From: Ornithinibacillus sp. 4-3
GTDB taxonomy: Bacteria > Bacillota > Bacilli > Bacillales > Amphibacillaceae
Reading direction: 5' to 3'
NCBI RefSeq assembly: GCF_040958695.1
Contig: NZ_CP162599.1
Location: forward strand, 1,584,001 to 1,648,000
Length of the DNA stretch: 64,000 nucleotides
Position 1 is the first letter of the stretch; each line of letters starts with the position of its first letter. The translations under genes were made by a program, and so were the position numbers. This document shows positions 1 to 9,915 of the stretch, one piece after another. The notes beneath the pieces were generated by a model that ran no database searches, was not told the DNA's origin, and saw only the letters and a list, made by a program, of their open reading frames with translations.

Positions 1-413
1 CGAATGAAACAGAAGAACAATTCGAAGAGACAATGACATTAGTAGAAGAAGTTGGTTTTGAATCAGCTTATACATTTATTTATTCTCCGCGTGAAGGTAC
101 TCCTGCAGCGGCCCGTAAAGATGATGTATCAATGGATGAGAAAAAACGTCGACTATATCGTTTAAATGAATTAGTAAATCATCAAGCAGCAGATTCGATG
201 CAAGAATATCAAGGAAAAGTTGTTAAAGTCCTCGTTGAGGGAGAGAGTAAGAAGGATCCAGATGTTCTTGCTGGTTATACGGAAAAGAATAAAGTTGTTA
301 ATTTCCGTGGGCCAAAATCAGTAATCGGCCAAATTGTTGATGTAAAAATTACAGACGCAAAAACATGGTCTTTAAACGGAGAAATGGTTGAAAATCAAGT
401 TGAGGTGAACTAA
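1..413 (+). CDS. miaB: tRNA-2-methylthio-N6-dimethylallyladenosine synthase MiaB, C-terminal part
   Basis: This is the 3' end of a gene that starts left of the window; the reading frame is open from base 3 and ends with TAA. About 136 residues are visible. The piece with [12 protein letters not shown] is the end of the radical-SAM barrel typical of methylthiotransferases. It is followed by a TRAM domain ([21 protein letters not shown]) that binds the tRNA substrate. MiaB adds the methylthio group to i6A37 of tRNAs; the partner enzyme MiaA, which makes i6A37, is encoded about 8 kb downstream. The catalytic Fe-S cysteines lie outside the window. The next gene, ricA, starts 1 base after the stop, so the two are probably cotranscribed as in B. 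subtilis ymcB-ymcA. Confidence 0.93.
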   Translation, partial: NETEEQFEETMTLVEEVGFESAYTFIYSPREGTPAAARKDDVSMDEKKRRLYRLNELVNHQAADSMQEYQGKVVKVLVEGESKKDPDVLAGYTEKNKVVNFRGPKSVIGQIVDVKITDAKTWSLNGEMVENQVEVN

Positions 414-414
414 C

Positions 415-819
415 ATGGCAAAATACACAAGAAAAGAAGTATTAGAAGAAGCAAAGCAATTAGCTGCTATGCTTGCACATACAGAAGAAATTGAACGTTT
501 CAAGCAATTAGAAGCACAAGTAAATAATCATGAAAATTTACAAAAAATGATTAAAGCATTGAAAACTTTACAGAAACAAGCAGTTAACTTACAAGCATAT
601 GAAAAAATGGAAGCATTGAAAAAAGTAGAGGAAGAAATTGAACGCTTGCAAAACGAAATTGATGCTATTCCAGTTGTTCAAGAATTTAAAGAAAATCAAA
701 TTGTAGTAAATGATGTATTACAGCTTGTAACAGGTACCATTGCACGTGAGATTACGAATTCTGTTATTGAAGCAACAGGCGGAGATTTGATGTCTGGTAA
801 AACAGGAAAACAAATCTAA
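415..819 (+). CDS. ricA: RicA (YmcA), YlbF/YmcA-family regulator of biofilm, competence and sporulation
   Basis: A 134-residue, almost entirely helical protein of the YlbF/YmcA family. In B. subtilis, RicA forms the Y-complex with RicF (YlbF) and RicT (YaaT), which affects RNase Y-dependent mRNA processing and Spo0A activation. The sequence shows the family pattern: an N-terminal amphipathic helix, a central charged coiled coil (about residues 15-90) and a short tail ending in SGKTGKQI. It lies 1 base behind miaB, the same order as ymcB-ymcA in B. subtilis. In B. subtilis cotE follows directly, but here two unrelated genes intervene. A terminator follows the stop. Confidence 0.93.
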   Translation: MAKYTRKEVLEEAKQLAAMLAHTEEIERFKQLEAQVNNHENLQKMIKALKTLQKQAVNLQAYEKMEALKKVEEEIERLQNEIDAIPVVQEFKENQIVVNDVLQLVTGTIAREITNSVIEATGGDLMSGKTGKQI

Positions 820-839
820 AATTTAAATAGTTTACTGAA

Positions 840-877
840 ATCCGACGATACGATTAATGTATTATCGGATTTTTTTG
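840..877 (+). terminator. Rho-independent terminator after ricA
   Basis: An imperfect 12-bp stem (ATCCGACGATAC with GTATTATCGGAT) is followed by a run of seven T. It ends the miaB-ricA transcript. Confidence 0.8.
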
Positions 878-997
878 TGGAGAAAAATTTATTTTAAACT
901 ATTAACATTCCTCAATATACATAATCCAAGAAATAATATATGATCAAAAAGAAGTGGGCTATTTTAGCTATTTAGAGTTGATTAAAAGGAGCTATCG

Positions 998-1747
998 ATG
1001 ATGAAAAAATGGAAACATGCTACATTATTGTCTGTAATCGCTGGAGGATTGGCGACATCTAGTTTTATAAATATTGTAGAAGCAAATAATGACTCGAATG
1101 CAGAGATAATAGAAGCAATCGAGACAGTACAGCAAGAGTATACTGAAATTACTGGAGATAATCTGGAATTAGATTCATCTGTTATTGCTGAGGAAGAGGC
1201 GCAAGAGCAGTATCAAGAAGAATTAGAGCAATCATTGGAAGCAATAGAAAACGTTGAAGAAGAAATAACTGAGTTAGCGGAAGAATTGGTCAATGCTCAA
1301 GAAAAAGAAGATGAAAAAGCTGTAGCGCAGATAGAAGCGCAAGTAGCACAAAAGCAAACACAGCAAGTTCAAATTGCGGCAATGGGATCAAATTTAAATG
1401 GACTTGACCTTAGCTCAATGGATCTAGAAACAGCTTTAATGCATGTTCAAACACAAAGGACACAACTTTTAGATACGCAATTAAAGGAACAGCTACAAGC
1501 CGTACAAGCTAGAAATGACGAAGTTGCAAGATTACATGAACAAATTCGTTTGGCTCAAGAAGCAAACGATAAAGCATTAGAAGAATCATTAAACAGGGCT
1601 ATGGATGTTTTACATAATACTCAACAAATGGACATGCTTAGGTTACAATCTTTATCTAATAAACGAAATGAAGCATTTGATCTAATGACTAATTTTATCA
1701 AAAAAATGCAAGAATCAAGAAGCTCCATTATTGGCAATATGAGATAA
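998..1747 (+). CDS. Secreted coiled-coil protein of unknown function
   Basis: A 249-residue protein that I do not recognise. It begins with a positively charged N-terminus and hydrophobic stretch (about residues 8-28, ending near VEA) that looks like a signal peptide. The rest is very rich in Glu, Gln and Ala and predicted by eye to be helical coiled coil: an acidic segment at about residues 50-120 and a second helix-rich segment at 150-240 after the short break GSNLNGLDLSS. The start ATG has a good ribosome binding site, AAAGGAG, 6 bases upstream. The next gene begins 25 bases after the stop and is probably in the same operon, so the two products may act together at the cell surface. The pair sits between ricA and cotE, where B. 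subtilis has nothing. Confidence 0.75.
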   Translation: MMKKWKHATLLSVIAGGLATSSFINIVEANNDSNAEIIEAIETVQQEYTEITGDNLELDSSVIAEEEAQEQYQEELEQSLEAIENVEEEITELAEELVNAQEKEDEKAVAQIEAQVAQKQTQQVQIAAMGSNLNGLDLSSMDLETALMHVQTQRTQLLDTQLKEQLQAVQARNDEVARLHEQIRLAQEANDKALEESLNRAMDVLHNTQQMDMLRLQSLSNKRNEAFDLMTNFIKKMQESRSSIIGNMR

Positions 1748-1772
1748 AGTATTTTTATAAGGAGAGTAGAGG

Positions 1773-3011
1773 ATGAAAAAGAAGGCAGTACAATTATGGC
1801 TATGGCCTGCTCTTATTCTTATAGGAATAGCTATCTATTGGGTAAGTCAGAAAGAAGATGAGCCAACTCTGGCGAATACTGAGGCAAAAATCATTGAAAT
1901 TGGTGTAATTTTACCATTAACTGGAGAGTTGTCATCAAAAGCTGAAATGATAAACCAGGCATTGAATATCTCAGTAGCAGATACGAATGAATTCTTAACA
2001 ATAGCTGGTTTTGAATTTCAATTTCGTTTAGTAGTAAAGGATAGCCAAAGTGATCCAGATGAAGGACTAAAACAAGCCAAACAACTTTATAAAGAAGGAA
2101 TTTCTATCTTTATTGCAGGAGCTAGTCAGGAAATAGAAGCTTTAAAACCATGGGCAGATACAGAGGATGTTGTAGTTCTTAGCTACAGTAGTACAGCCCC
2201 ATCACTAAGTGAAGCTAATGACGGGATCTTTCGCATTGTACCAAATGACCATCATCAAGCTAATGCACTTGCGACATTATTGACTGATGAAGAGATAGAA
2301 TATGTGATACCAGTATACCGTAATGATATCTATGGAAATGAATTACTACAATTATTTGTGGAAAATTATAAAATGCTATCTCCTACAGGCAATATAGCCG
2401 AACCAATTCAATATCAACCAGATAAAACTGATTTTGAAGTAATAGCTAAGCAAATTGAGGATGCCACGACACTAAATGATACAAAGACGGGTGTTATGCT
2501 GATTGCATTTGATGAAGCAACTGAAATATTTAAAGCATCGAAACATCTAACCGCTGTTCAGTGGTATGGTACTGAAACTTTAACACGTAATGAACCGTTA
2601 ATGGCAGATAAGGAAGCTTTTGATTTTGCAAAGGAAGTAGCATTTACAGGTTTATCTTTTAGTGCACCAGAAACGGATATTTATCAAGCCATTGCACAAA
2701 AGATTGCCGATCAGGCTGAAGTGGAAGTTATACCAACAGCTGTATTTGCATATGACATCATTGGATTGCTAATGTCTGTTTCTCAAAAAATGGATATACC
2801 AGGTGATCCGATTGAGCTAAAGGAAAACCTTATTTCTCTTTCAGAAAACTATGCAGGAGCTACGGGATGGATAGTGTTAGATGATGCTGGCGATAGAAAG
2901 TACTCTAATTATGATGTATGGCAAGTAGATAAAGCATCAGAAAATAAATGGATAAATCGAGGCACTTATCAAAGAGATCCTGGTTTACCAGGCTATATTA
3001 ATTATAAATAA
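1773..3011 (+). CDS. Membrane-anchored periplasmic-binding-protein-like protein (LivK/Peripla_BP_6 type)
   Basis: 412 residues. A short basic N-terminus and one hydrophobic segment (about residues 8-24) lead into a type I periplasmic binding fold: IIEIGVILPLTGELSSK at the start of lobe 1, IFIAGASQ and VVVLSYSSTAPSLS further in, then FRIVPNDHHQANALA typical of branched-chain amino acid/amide-binding proteins. No lipobox cysteine is present, so the protein is either held by an uncleaved N-terminal helix or secreted, unlike most Gram-positive binding proteins. No ABC permease or ATPase genes are near. It may serve as a sensor or scavenging receptor with the upstream coiled-coil protein; ligand unknown. 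A strong terminator follows. Confidence 0.8.
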   Translation: MKKKAVQLWLWPALILIGIAIYWVSQKEDEPTLANTEAKIIEIGVILPLTGELSSKAEMINQALNISVADTNEFLTIAGFEFQFRLVVKDSQSDPDEGLKQAKQLYKEGISIFIAGASQEIEALKPWADTEDVVVLSYSSTAPSLSEANDGIFRIVPNDHHQANALATLLTDEEIEYVIPVYRNDIYGNELLQLFVENYKMLSPTGNIAEPIQYQPDKTDFEVIAKQIEDATTLNDTKTGVMLIAFDEATEIFKASKHLTAVQWYGTETLTRNEPLMADKEAFDFAKEVAFTGLSFSAPETDIYQAIAQKIADQAEVEVIPTAVFAYDIIGLLMSVSQKMDIPGDPIELKENLISLSENYAGATGWIVLDDAGDRKYSNYDVWQVDKASENKWINRGTYQRDPGLPGYINYK

Positions 3012-3060
3012 AAAGTGGTTCTGTTCATTGCTGATCGCAATGGATAGAATCACTTTTTTT
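3011..3060 (+). terminator. Rho-independent terminator
   Basis: A long stem of about 20 bp (AAAAGTGGTTCTGTTCATTG paired with its near complement) with a 7-base loop and T-run, closing the coiled-coil/binding-protein operon. Confidence 0.88.
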
Positions 3061-3243
3061 GATGGGTATGAAAGTATAATGAAAACTGACTTCCTACAGG
3101 GACATTTGCATGATAGGAACATATCTATATAAAAGACTAATTACTTTTCTGTTTTTATGCTTGGAGAGACAAAATTAATAAAATATATCATGAATTTCTA
3201 AACTTCTTCTATTTTTAATTATGAAATGTAAGAAAGCTCTATG

Positions 3244-3272
3244 CACTTTAGGTAAATGCCTTGCATAAAATG
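3244..3272 (+). promoter_or_regulatory. Candidate sigma-K-type promoter of cotE
   Basis: CATAAAAT at 3264-3271 matches the -10 consensus CATAnnnT of the mother-cell sigma factors E and K. The trinucleotide CAC at 3244-3246 gives the short -35 (mAC) 16-17 bases upstream, the spacing expected for sigma K. In B. subtilis cotE is transcribed from a sigma-E and a sigma-K promoter. The match is by eye only. Confidence 0.45.
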
Positions 3273-3301
3273 AAATGGAGAAAAGAGGAGGTTGCGTGTA
3301 A

Positions 3302-3865
3302 ATGTCTTATTTAGATAAAGATTATCGTGAAATCATTACGAAAGCGGTTTGTGGAAAAGGGAAAAAGTTTGTAAAAGATAAGCACAAAATAGAACCGCTT
3401 CATCGCCCATCAAGTATTCTAGGTTGCTGGATTATCAATCATGAGTATCAAGCAGTCCAAAAAGGACGTCATAAAGTAGAGATTAATGGAAGCTATGACA
3501 TCAATATTTGGTATTCATACAGTGATAACACGAAAACAGAGGTTGTAACAGAACGTGTAAATTATTGTGATGAGATTCCTTTAACTATTCGTGATGATCA
3601 TTGTATTAGTGATGATTTTGAAATTATTGTCCGTGTTGTCCAGCAGCCAAATTGTTTGGAATGTGTAATTGAAGAAAAAGGCAATCGAATGGTTGTAGAA
3701 GTAGAAAGAGAATTTGTTGTTAAAGTTATTGGCGAAACAAAAGTATTTGTCCGTGTTGATCAAAAAGCATATGAAGATAAAGACAGTGACGACTGGGATG
3801 AAAAAGTCACAGATGAGGAATTGCGTGATGTCAGCCCTGATTTTTTACGGAAGAAAAGAGCATAA
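3302..3865 (+). CDS. cotE: Outer spore coat morphogenetic protein CotE
   Basis: 187 residues, close to the B. subtilis length of 181. CotE is made in the mother cell during sporulation, binds the forespore surface and recruits most outer-coat proteins. The sequence matches the family over its whole length: the N-terminus (MSYLDKDYREIITKAVCGKG), the central beta-rich block with GCWIINH and VEINGSYDINIWYSYS, and an acidic C-terminal tail (about 150-175) that in B. subtilis helps coat-protein interactions. The start ATG follows AGAGGAGGTTG by a good spacing. It is monocistronic here, with its own mother-cell-type promoter and a terminator before mutS. Confidence 0.95.
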   Translation: MSYLDKDYREIITKAVCGKGKKFVKDKHKIEPLHRPSSILGCWIINHEYQAVQKGRHKVEINGSYDINIWYSYSDNTKTEVVTERVNYCDEIPLTIRDDHCISDDFEIIVRVVQQPNCLECVIEEKGNRMVVEVEREFVVKVIGETKVFVRVDQKAYEDKDSDDWDEKVTDEELRDVSPDFLRKKRA

Positions 3866-3932
3866 ACTCTTAACAACTAATAAATTTAGAATCAATACAA
3901 AGAAAAAACATGTAAAAAGAAATGCTGAATAA

Positions 3933-3989
3933 GGGAGAGGTGAAGTTTAATCATGCATTTGCAGATAACTAACAACCTCTCTTTTTTTG
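3933..3989 (+). terminator. Terminator after cotE
   Basis: GAGAGGT and ACCTCTC arms, with an inner extension, are followed by TTTTTTTG. The loop is long (about 30 bases), so confidence is moderate. Confidence 0.6.
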
Positions 3990-4061
3990 TTATTTGAAAA
4001 AAATGCTTAAACGCTAGAAAATTTAGATGTAATTATGTCTGACGTAATTGGTCTAGTGATA

Positions 4062-4070
4062 TGTTATAAT
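4062..4070 (+). promoter_or_regulatory. Extended -10 promoter for the mutSL operon
   Basis: TGTTATAAT is a perfect extended -10 (TGnTATAAT) 37 bases before the mutS start. No convincing -35 hexamer lies 16-18 bases upstream, as is common for extended -10 promoters. Confidence 0.5.
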
Positions 4071-4106
4071 TAATCTAACTAATTTTGTGTATTTGGAGGA
4101 CAAATC

Positions 4107-6710
4107 ATGGCAAAGCACACACCAATGATGGAACAATATTTACGAATTAAAGCTGAACATAGAGATTCTTTCTTGTTTTTTCGTCTCGGCGATTTTTACG
4201 AGATGTTTTTTGATGATGCGGTACTAGCTGCAAGAGAATTGGAAATTACATTGACAAAAAGAGATCCAGGGCAAAATGAACCAATTCCAATGTGTGGGGT
4301 ACCTTATCATGCTGCACAAAATTATATCAAAATATTGATTGATAAAGGCTATAAAGTGGCTATTTGTGAACAAGTGGAGGATCCTAAAAAAGCTGTAGGC
4401 GTAGTAAAACGTGAGGTTGTCCAAATCATTACACCAGGAACGGTGATGGATCATGGAATGTTGAAGGAAAGTGAAAGCAATTATATTGCAAGCCTTACAC
4501 ATTTCAATGATGGTTCTTATGCGATTGTCTATAATGATTTATCAACTGGTGAGAATAGTATTGCATTAATTGAAGAAGGCTGGGATGCAGTCTTTCATGA
4601 GTTATATAATCAATCGGTAAAAGAAATTGTTATTTCATCAGAGCTTCCAAATGAATTCCAAGAACAGCTTCGTGAGAGACTGCATGTAACGTTATCCTAC
4701 CAAGATGAGGTTAATTTTAATGCAGAGTTTCGTAATCTTTGTGATCATCTGTTGAATGATGAACGTCTGATGAAGGCATTTAGCCGTCTATTAAACTATA
4801 TTCAACATACACAAAAGCGATCTCTTGATCACTTACAACCAGCAAAAGTAATTAAATTAGATAATTACTTAAAACTAGATATGTACTCCAAACGTAATCT
4901 AGAGCTTACAGAAACAATTATGAAAAAAGGAAAACATGGCAGCTTATTGTGGGTGTTAGATCGCACGATAACCGCAATGGGAACTCGTTTATTAAAAAAA
5001 TGGTTAGAACGTCCTTTATTAAATAAAAAACGTATCGAAGAAAGACTAGCAATTGTATCAAGTTTATATGATAACTTTATGGAAAGAGATAGCTTAAGAG
5101 AGACATTAAAATCTGTATATGATTTAGAACGTCTAGCGGGAAGAATTGCTTTTGGGAATGCGAACGCTCGTGATCTTATTCAATTGAAGCAATCTTTACA
5201 AAATATCCCAGAAATTCTTTCCGTGCTTGAGCTATTAAATGATAATCAAGAAATTAAGAATTTAATGGAGCGCCTTTTCTATCCAAAAGAAATTGTGGAG
5301 TTACTGGAGACAAGCATTATTGATGAACCACCTATTTCAGTAAAAGAAGGTTCGATTATTAAAGAAGGTTGTAATGAAACATTAGATAAATACCGTGAAG
5401 CTGCTAAAAATGGCAAGAAGTGGATTACAGAGTTAGAGATTGCGGAGAAAGAAGCAACAAATATTAAATCACTTAAAATTAAATACAATCGAGTATTCGG
5501 TTATTTTATTGAAGTGACGAAAGCTAATCTATATCTTATTCCAGAAGACAGATATGAACGTAAGCAAACATTGACAAATGCGGAGCGCTTTATTACTCCT
5601 GAATTAAAGGAAAAAGAATTACTTATTTTGGAAGCCGAAGAAAAAAGTGTTGAATTAGAGTATGAATTATTTACAGAGATTCGTGAGAAAATCAAAGATC
5701 ATATTCCAGAGATTCAATTTTTAGCAGAAGTGATTAGTACGATTGATGTTTTACAGTCTTTTGCGACAGTTAGTGAAGCGAATAATTATACACGACCAAA
5801 TTTTGTTGAGAAGGAATTAAAAATTACCCAAGGAAGACATCCGGTAGTAGAACAAGTGATGAAAAACGGATCTTATGTACCTAATGATGTTTCCTTAAAT
5901 GATGAACGAACGATTTTATTGATTACAGGACCAAATATGTCTGGGAAGAGTACATATATGCGTCAACTTGCTCTAACAGTGATTATGGGACAAATTGGAT
6001 GCTTTGTTCCTTGTGAACATGCTGATCTATTAATATTCGATCAAATATTTACAAGAATCGGGGCAGCGGATGATTTAGTTGCAGGCCAGAGCACTTTTAT
6101 GGTAGAAATGCTGGAAGCTAATCATGCTCTGCAACACGCAACTGAGAATAGCCTTATTTTATTAGATGAAATTGGTAGAGGGACAAGCACATATGATGGA
6201 ATGGCACTTGCCCAAGCCATCGTCGAATATATTCATCATCATGTTCATGCAAAAACATTATTCTCTACCCATTATCATGAATTGACATCCATGGAGGATG
6301 AGTTAGACCGATTGAAAAATATTCATGTTCGGGCAGAGGAGCATGATGGAAAAGTAGTATTCCTCCATCAAATTAAAGATGGAGCAGCAGATGAAAGCTA
6401 TGGGATACATGTTGCTAGATTAGCCAATTTACCAGCAGGATTAATTTCTAGAGCAACAGCAATTTTAGAACAGCTTGAGGATAAAGAGAAAGTAAATACG
6501 GTTAAAGAAACATCAGAAGAAATGGAAGTAGGACAGCTATCTTTCTTTGTAGAAAACAAGCAAGCGACAAAATCTGTCTCAAAAGAAATAGTTTCTTCTG
6601 CTCATAAAAAGGTTATGGAAGAACTAAAGGAGATTCCTTTGTTTGAAATGACTCCATTAGATGCAATGAATGCATTATATCGCTTGCAGAAACAAATACA
6701 AGAGCAATAG
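4107..6710 (+). CDS. mutS: DNA mismatch repair protein MutS
   Basis: 867 residues, full length for bacterial MutS. MutS clamps on DNA, recognises mispairs and small loops, and on ATP binding recruits MutL. The mismatch-reading Phe-x-Glu motif is FYE at residues 30-32 within [11 protein letters not shown]. The C-terminal ATPase has Walker [10 protein letters not shown] from about residue 608, Walker [17 protein letters not shown] and the switch STHYHEL. The C-terminal tail with a beta-clamp-like QLSFF motif (near 810) is also present. The start is ATG behind GGAGG. mutL begins 16 bases after the stop with a UUG start, so the two are cotranscribed and probably cotranslated at matched levels. 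Confidence 0.98.
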   Translation: MAKHTPMMEQYLRIKAEHRDSFLFFRLGDFYEMFFDDAVLAARELEITLTKRDPGQNEPIPMCGVPYHAAQNYIKILIDKGYKVAICEQVEDPKKAVGVVKREVVQIITPGTVMDHGMLKESESNYIASLTHFNDGSYAIVYNDLSTGENSIALIEEGWDAVFHELYNQSVKEIVISSELPNEFQEQLRERLHVTLSYQDEVNFNAEFRNLCDHLLNDERLMKAFSRLLNYIQHTQKRSLDHLQPAKVIKLDNYLKLDMYSKRNLELTETIMKKGKHGSLLWVLDRTITAMGTRLLKKWLERPLLNKKRIEERLAIVSSLYDNFMERDSLRETLKSVYDLERLAGRIAFGNANARDLIQLKQSLQNIPEILSVLELLNDNQEIKNLMERLFYPKEIVELLETSIIDEPPISVKEGSIIKEGCNETLDKYREAAKNGKKWITELEIAEKEATNIKSLKIKYNRVFGYFIEVTKANLYLIPEDRYERKQTLTNAERFITPELKEKELLILEAEEKSVELEYELFTEIREKIKDHIPEIQFLAEVISTIDVLQSFATVSEANNYTRPNFVEKELKITQGRHPVVEQVMKNGSYVPNDVSLNDERTILLITGPNMSGKSTYMRQLALTVIMGQIGCFVPCEHADLLIFDQIFTRIGAADDLVAGQSTFMVEMLEANHALQHATENSLILLDEIGRGTSTYDGMALAQAIVEYIHHHVHAKTLFSTHYHELTSMEDELDRLKNIHVRAEEHDGKVVFLHQIKDGAADESYGIHVARLANLPAGLISRATAILEQLEDKEKVNTVKETSEEMEVGQLSFFVENKQATKSVSKEIVSSAHKKVMEELKEIPLFEMTPLDAMNALYRLQKQIQEQ

Positions 6711-6726
6711 AGAGAGGGTGGAAGCA

Positions 6727-8571
6727 TTGAAAATTATTCAGCTCCCAGCGTCACTTGCTAATAAAATTGCTGCAGGAGAGGTTGTTGAAAGACCCGCCTC
6801 AGTTGTAAAAGAGTTAATGGAGAACAGCATTGATGCAAAAAGCACATGGATTAAAATTGATTTAGTAGAAGCAGGTCTTGAAGAAATTAAGATCACGGAT
6901 AATGGGGAGGGGATGTCTCCAGAGGATTGTGAACGTGCCTTTTTAAGGCATGCAACGAGCAAAATAAAGTATGAAACAGATTTATTTCATATTGGTACTT
7001 TAGGCTTTCGTGGTGAAGCATTAGCGAGTATTGCTTCAGTTAGCAATCTAACTATTAAAACATCATTAGGCGAAGAAGCAGGAACGCTACTACAATTAGA
7101 AGGTGGCGAAATTACGCATCGAGATCGTAGTGATGCCAGACAAGGTACGGAAATTACTGTGCAGCAATTATTTTTTAATACACCTGCACGGTTAAAGTAC
7201 ATGAAAACACTCCATACTGAATTAGGGCATATTACGGATGTCCTGAACCGAATTGCTCTTGCAAATCCATCTATACGAATTGAAGTAACACATAACGGGA
7301 AGCGATTATTCCAAACGACAGGATCTGGTGATGGACGACAAGTGATTGCGAATATTTATGGAATGAATGTAGCAAAGCAAATGCTAGCTGTAGAAAAGCG
7401 AACATTAGATTTCCAGATACAAGGTTTTGTTTCTAAACCAGAATTAACAAGAGCTAGTCGTTCATATATTTCTATTATCATTAATGGTAGGTATATCCGT
7501 AGTCATGCATTAAATCATGCGATTACACGTGCTTATCACACATTACTTCCAATTAATCGCTATCCAGTTGCTGTCTTAGCTATACAAATGGATCCAATCT
7601 TAGTTGATGTGAATGTACATCCAACAAAGCTAGAAGTACGTTTTAGTAAAGAAAAAGAGCTAATAGAGGCCATTGAAGTAATGATACGTGATAACTTTCG
7701 TAAACAAACATTAATACCAGAAATAAAGCCTAAACCAACGACAGAAGAAAGAAAATCAGTTCAACATGAGCTTGATTTCAATCAATGGCAAAAACATGTA
7801 GTTCCGGAACCATACAAAGTAAATGAAACAATGCAAATCCACGAAACTCCAGTTTTTGAGCATAAAAGTATTACTGAAGAATTACCAAATCAAATAGAAC
7901 AAGAAATTCATATAGAGCAAAAAGAACCAAAAGAAACTCCGTTACCTGTTCAAGAAAATTCACCGCAAATAGAAGTAGAGCCACAACAGCGTGTTCCAGT
8001 TATGTATCCTGTTGGACAAGTTCAAGGAACTTATATTATTGCTCAAAATGAACAAGGATTATATTTAATTGATCAGCATGCTGCACAAGAAAGAATTAAA
8101 TATGAATTTTTTAAAGAGAAATTAGGTAAAACCATTAATGAATCTCAGGAGCTGCTTATTCCACTTACCTTTGAATTTTCGAAGACAGAAGCTATTTTTA
8201 TTGAAAAATTTAAAGAAGAATTTGAAAAAGTAGGTTTATTTTTCGAATCGTTTGGTCATCAAACGTATATTATTCGCTCTCATCCTACATGGTTTCCAAA
8301 AGGATTTGAAATAGAAATTATTCAAGAAATGGTAGAACAAATCATTCAAAATGAAAAAATTAACATCGAAAAATTACGTGAAGAGGCTGCAATTTTAATG
8401 TCATGTAAACGTTCGATTAAAGCAAATCACTATTTAAATGATAAAGATATGTTTCGCTTGCTTGAAGACTTACGAAATACAGTTGACCCATTTACATGTC
8501 CACATGGCAGGCCGATTATTATTCATTTTTCTTCATATGATTTAGAAAAAATGTTTAAACGTGTGATGTAG
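6727..8571 (+). CDS. mutL: DNA mismatch repair endonuclease MutL
   Basis: I chose the UUG at 6727 (614 residues): it gives the family N-terminus ([27 protein letters not shown] region) and has GAGGGTGG upstream, while the longer frame would start inside mutS. GHKL ATPase motifs are visible: the conserved ELMENSIDA helix, DNGEGM and FRGEALASI. The C-terminal domain carries the endonuclease metal-binding motif [12 protein letters not shown] (from about residue 449) and the SCKRSIKA and CPHGRP motifs, so this is a nicking MutL as expected in bacteria without MutH. The linker (about residues 340-430) is acidic, repetitive and poorly conserved, as usual. Confidence 0.97.
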   Translation: MKIIQLPASLANKIAAGEVVERPASVVKELMENSIDAKSTWIKIDLVEAGLEEIKITDNGEGMSPEDCERAFLRHATSKIKYETDLFHIGTLGFRGEALASIASVSNLTIKTSLGEEAGTLLQLEGGEITHRDRSDARQGTEITVQQLFFNTPARLKYMKTLHTELGHITDVLNRIALANPSIRIEVTHNGKRLFQTTGSGDGRQVIANIYGMNVAKQMLAVEKRTLDFQIQGFVSKPELTRASRSYISIIINGRYIRSHALNHAITRAYHTLLPINRYPVAVLAIQMDPILVDVNVHPTKLEVRFSKEKELIEAIEVMIRDNFRKQTLIPEIKPKPTTEERKSVQHELDFNQWQKHVVPEPYKVNETMQIHETPVFEHKSITEELPNQIEQEIHIEQKEPKETPLPVQENSPQIEVEPQQRVPVMYPVGQVQGTYIIAQNEQGLYLIDQHAAQERIKYEFFKEKLGKTINESQELLIPLTFEFSKTEAIFIEKFKEEFEKVGLFFESFGHQTYIIRSHPTWFPKGFEIEIIQEMVEQIIQNEKINIEKLREEAAILMSCKRSIKANHYLNDKDMFRLLEDLRNTVDPFTCPHGRPIIIHFSSYDLEKMFKRVM

Positions 8572-8598
8572 TTATTAAATCGTAATAGGAGTAGAATA

Positions 8599-9534
8599 TT
8601 GAAAAAGACTGTGATAGTGATTGTTGGCCCAACTGCGGTTGGAAAGACAAATTTAAGTATTGAAGTTGCTAAACAATTTAACGGTGAAATTATTAGCGGT
8701 GATTCCATGCAAGTATATAAAACGATGGATATTGGAACTGCAAAGGTAACCCCAGTAGAAATGCAAGGGATACCTCATTATCTGATTGATCAAATAGAAC
8801 CGAATGAAGCATACTCTGTAGCTGATTTTAAAGAAGATGTTCAAAAATATATTCATGAGATTTCAGAAAGAGGAAAATTGCCAATTATTGTTGGGGGTAG
8901 TGGACTCTATATTCAAGGAGCGTTATATAATTATCATTTCTCTGATAAACAACGTGATGAATCAATTACTAAAAGATTAGAGGAACAGCTAGAGAAGCAT
9001 GGTATTTCTCCATTGTATGAGTATTTACAGGAAGTAGATCCTGCTCAAGCAGAGAAAATACATCCAAATAACCATCGTCGTGTTATTCGAGCATTGGAAA
9101 TTTACGAAACAACTGGGAAGAAGATGTCTGAGATAGAAGCAACACAGACGAAAGAATCTCCATACCATATTATTTTTATTGGTTTAGAAATGGAGAGAAA
9201 ATTATTATATGAACAAATTAATCACCGTGTAGATCTGATGATGGAGGCAGGATTGTTAGCTGAAGTAAAAAGACTTTATGAGCTTGGATTAAAGGATTGT
9301 CAATCTATGAAAGCCATTGGTTACAAGGAATTCATTCCTTATTTCGAAGGATTTCAAGAATTAGAAGAAGCAATCGAACTACTCAAAAGAAATTCCCGTA
9401 GATATGCTAAACGTCAATATACTTGGTTTAAAAACAAAATGGATATTACTTGGTATTCAATGAATCCAGATGAGAAAATAGAAAATTACAAAAAAATATT
9501 AAAAGATATAGAAGGAATCCTTAAAAAAATATAG
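8599..9534 (+). CDS. miaA: tRNA dimethylallyltransferase MiaA
   Basis: 311 residues. Transfers a dimethylallyl group from DMAPP to A37 of tRNAs reading UNN codons, making the substrate for MiaB encoded at the left edge. The P-loop GPTAVGKT is at residues 10-17, followed by the DSMQVYKTMDIGTAKV signature that binds substrate and the VGGSGLYI motif. The start is UUG, with AGGAGTAG at the right distance upstream. It lies 27 bases after mutL and 37 bases before hfq, the common Gram-positive order mutS-mutL-miaA-hfq. Confidence 0.97.
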   Translation: MKKTVIVIVGPTAVGKTNLSIEVAKQFNGEIISGDSMQVYKTMDIGTAKVTPVEMQGIPHYLIDQIEPNEAYSVADFKEDVQKYIHEISERGKLPIIVGGSGLYIQGALYNYHFSDKQRDESITKRLEEQLEKHGISPLYEYLQEVDPAQAEKIHPNNHRRVIRALEIYETTGKKMSEIEATQTKESPYHIIFIGLEMERKLLYEQINHRVDLMMEAGLLAEVKRLYELGLKDCQSMKAIGYKEFIPYFEGFQELEEAIELLKRNSRRYAKRQYTWFKNKMDITWYSMNPDEKIENYKKILKDIEGILKKI

Positions 9535-9571
9535 AATGTTATTTATTAGATAGAAATAAGGAGGAATCGCT

Positions 9572-9796
9572 ATGGCACAATCAGTAAACATTCAAGACTT
9601 CTATTTGAATCAACTTAGAAAGACACACGGGGCTGTAACAGTGTTCTTAACCAATGGATTTCAATTAAGGGGAATAATAAAAGCCTTTGATAATTATACG
9701 GTCTTACTGGAATCAGAAGGGAAGCAGCAACTTATATACAAGCATGCGATTTCAACATATGCACCACAGAAGAATATATCTTTTGAAGAAGAATAA
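9572..9796 (+). CDS. hfq: RNA chaperone Hfq
   Basis: 74 residues, the short Gram-positive form. The Sm1 motif ([24 protein letters not shown]) and the Sm2 motif ending in [10 protein letters not shown] are complete; the KH pair belongs to the proximal RNA-binding site. Hfq hexamers bind small RNAs and A-rich mRNA stretches. The start ATG follows AAGGAGGAA. A strong terminator directly follows, making this the last gene of the mutS-mutL-miaA-hfq run. Confidence 0.97.
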   Translation: MAQSVNIQDFYLNQLRKTHGAVTVFLTNGFQLRGIIKAFDNYTVLLESEGKQQLIYKHAISTYAPQKNISFEEE

Positions 9797-9797
9797 T

Positions 9798-9846
9798 AAA
9801 AATCGTTTTGTGAGGAAGTAAGTAATCCTTACAAAACGATTTTTTA
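9798..9846 (+). terminator. Rho-independent terminator after hfq
   Basis: Stem AAAAATCGTTTTGT/ACAAAACGATTTTT with an inner GGA..TCC extension and T-run. Confidence 0.9.
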
Positions 9847-9915
9847 TGAAAAAAACTGGGCGAATGTCACAATTCTGATATGAATTCATATACTAGCTTA
9901 CACAGGGGTGATCTT

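Noticed and set aside
3714..3932. 72-codon frame across the cotE 3' end
   Set aside because: Mostly out-of-frame cotE with Lys-rich low-complexity end; no start signals.
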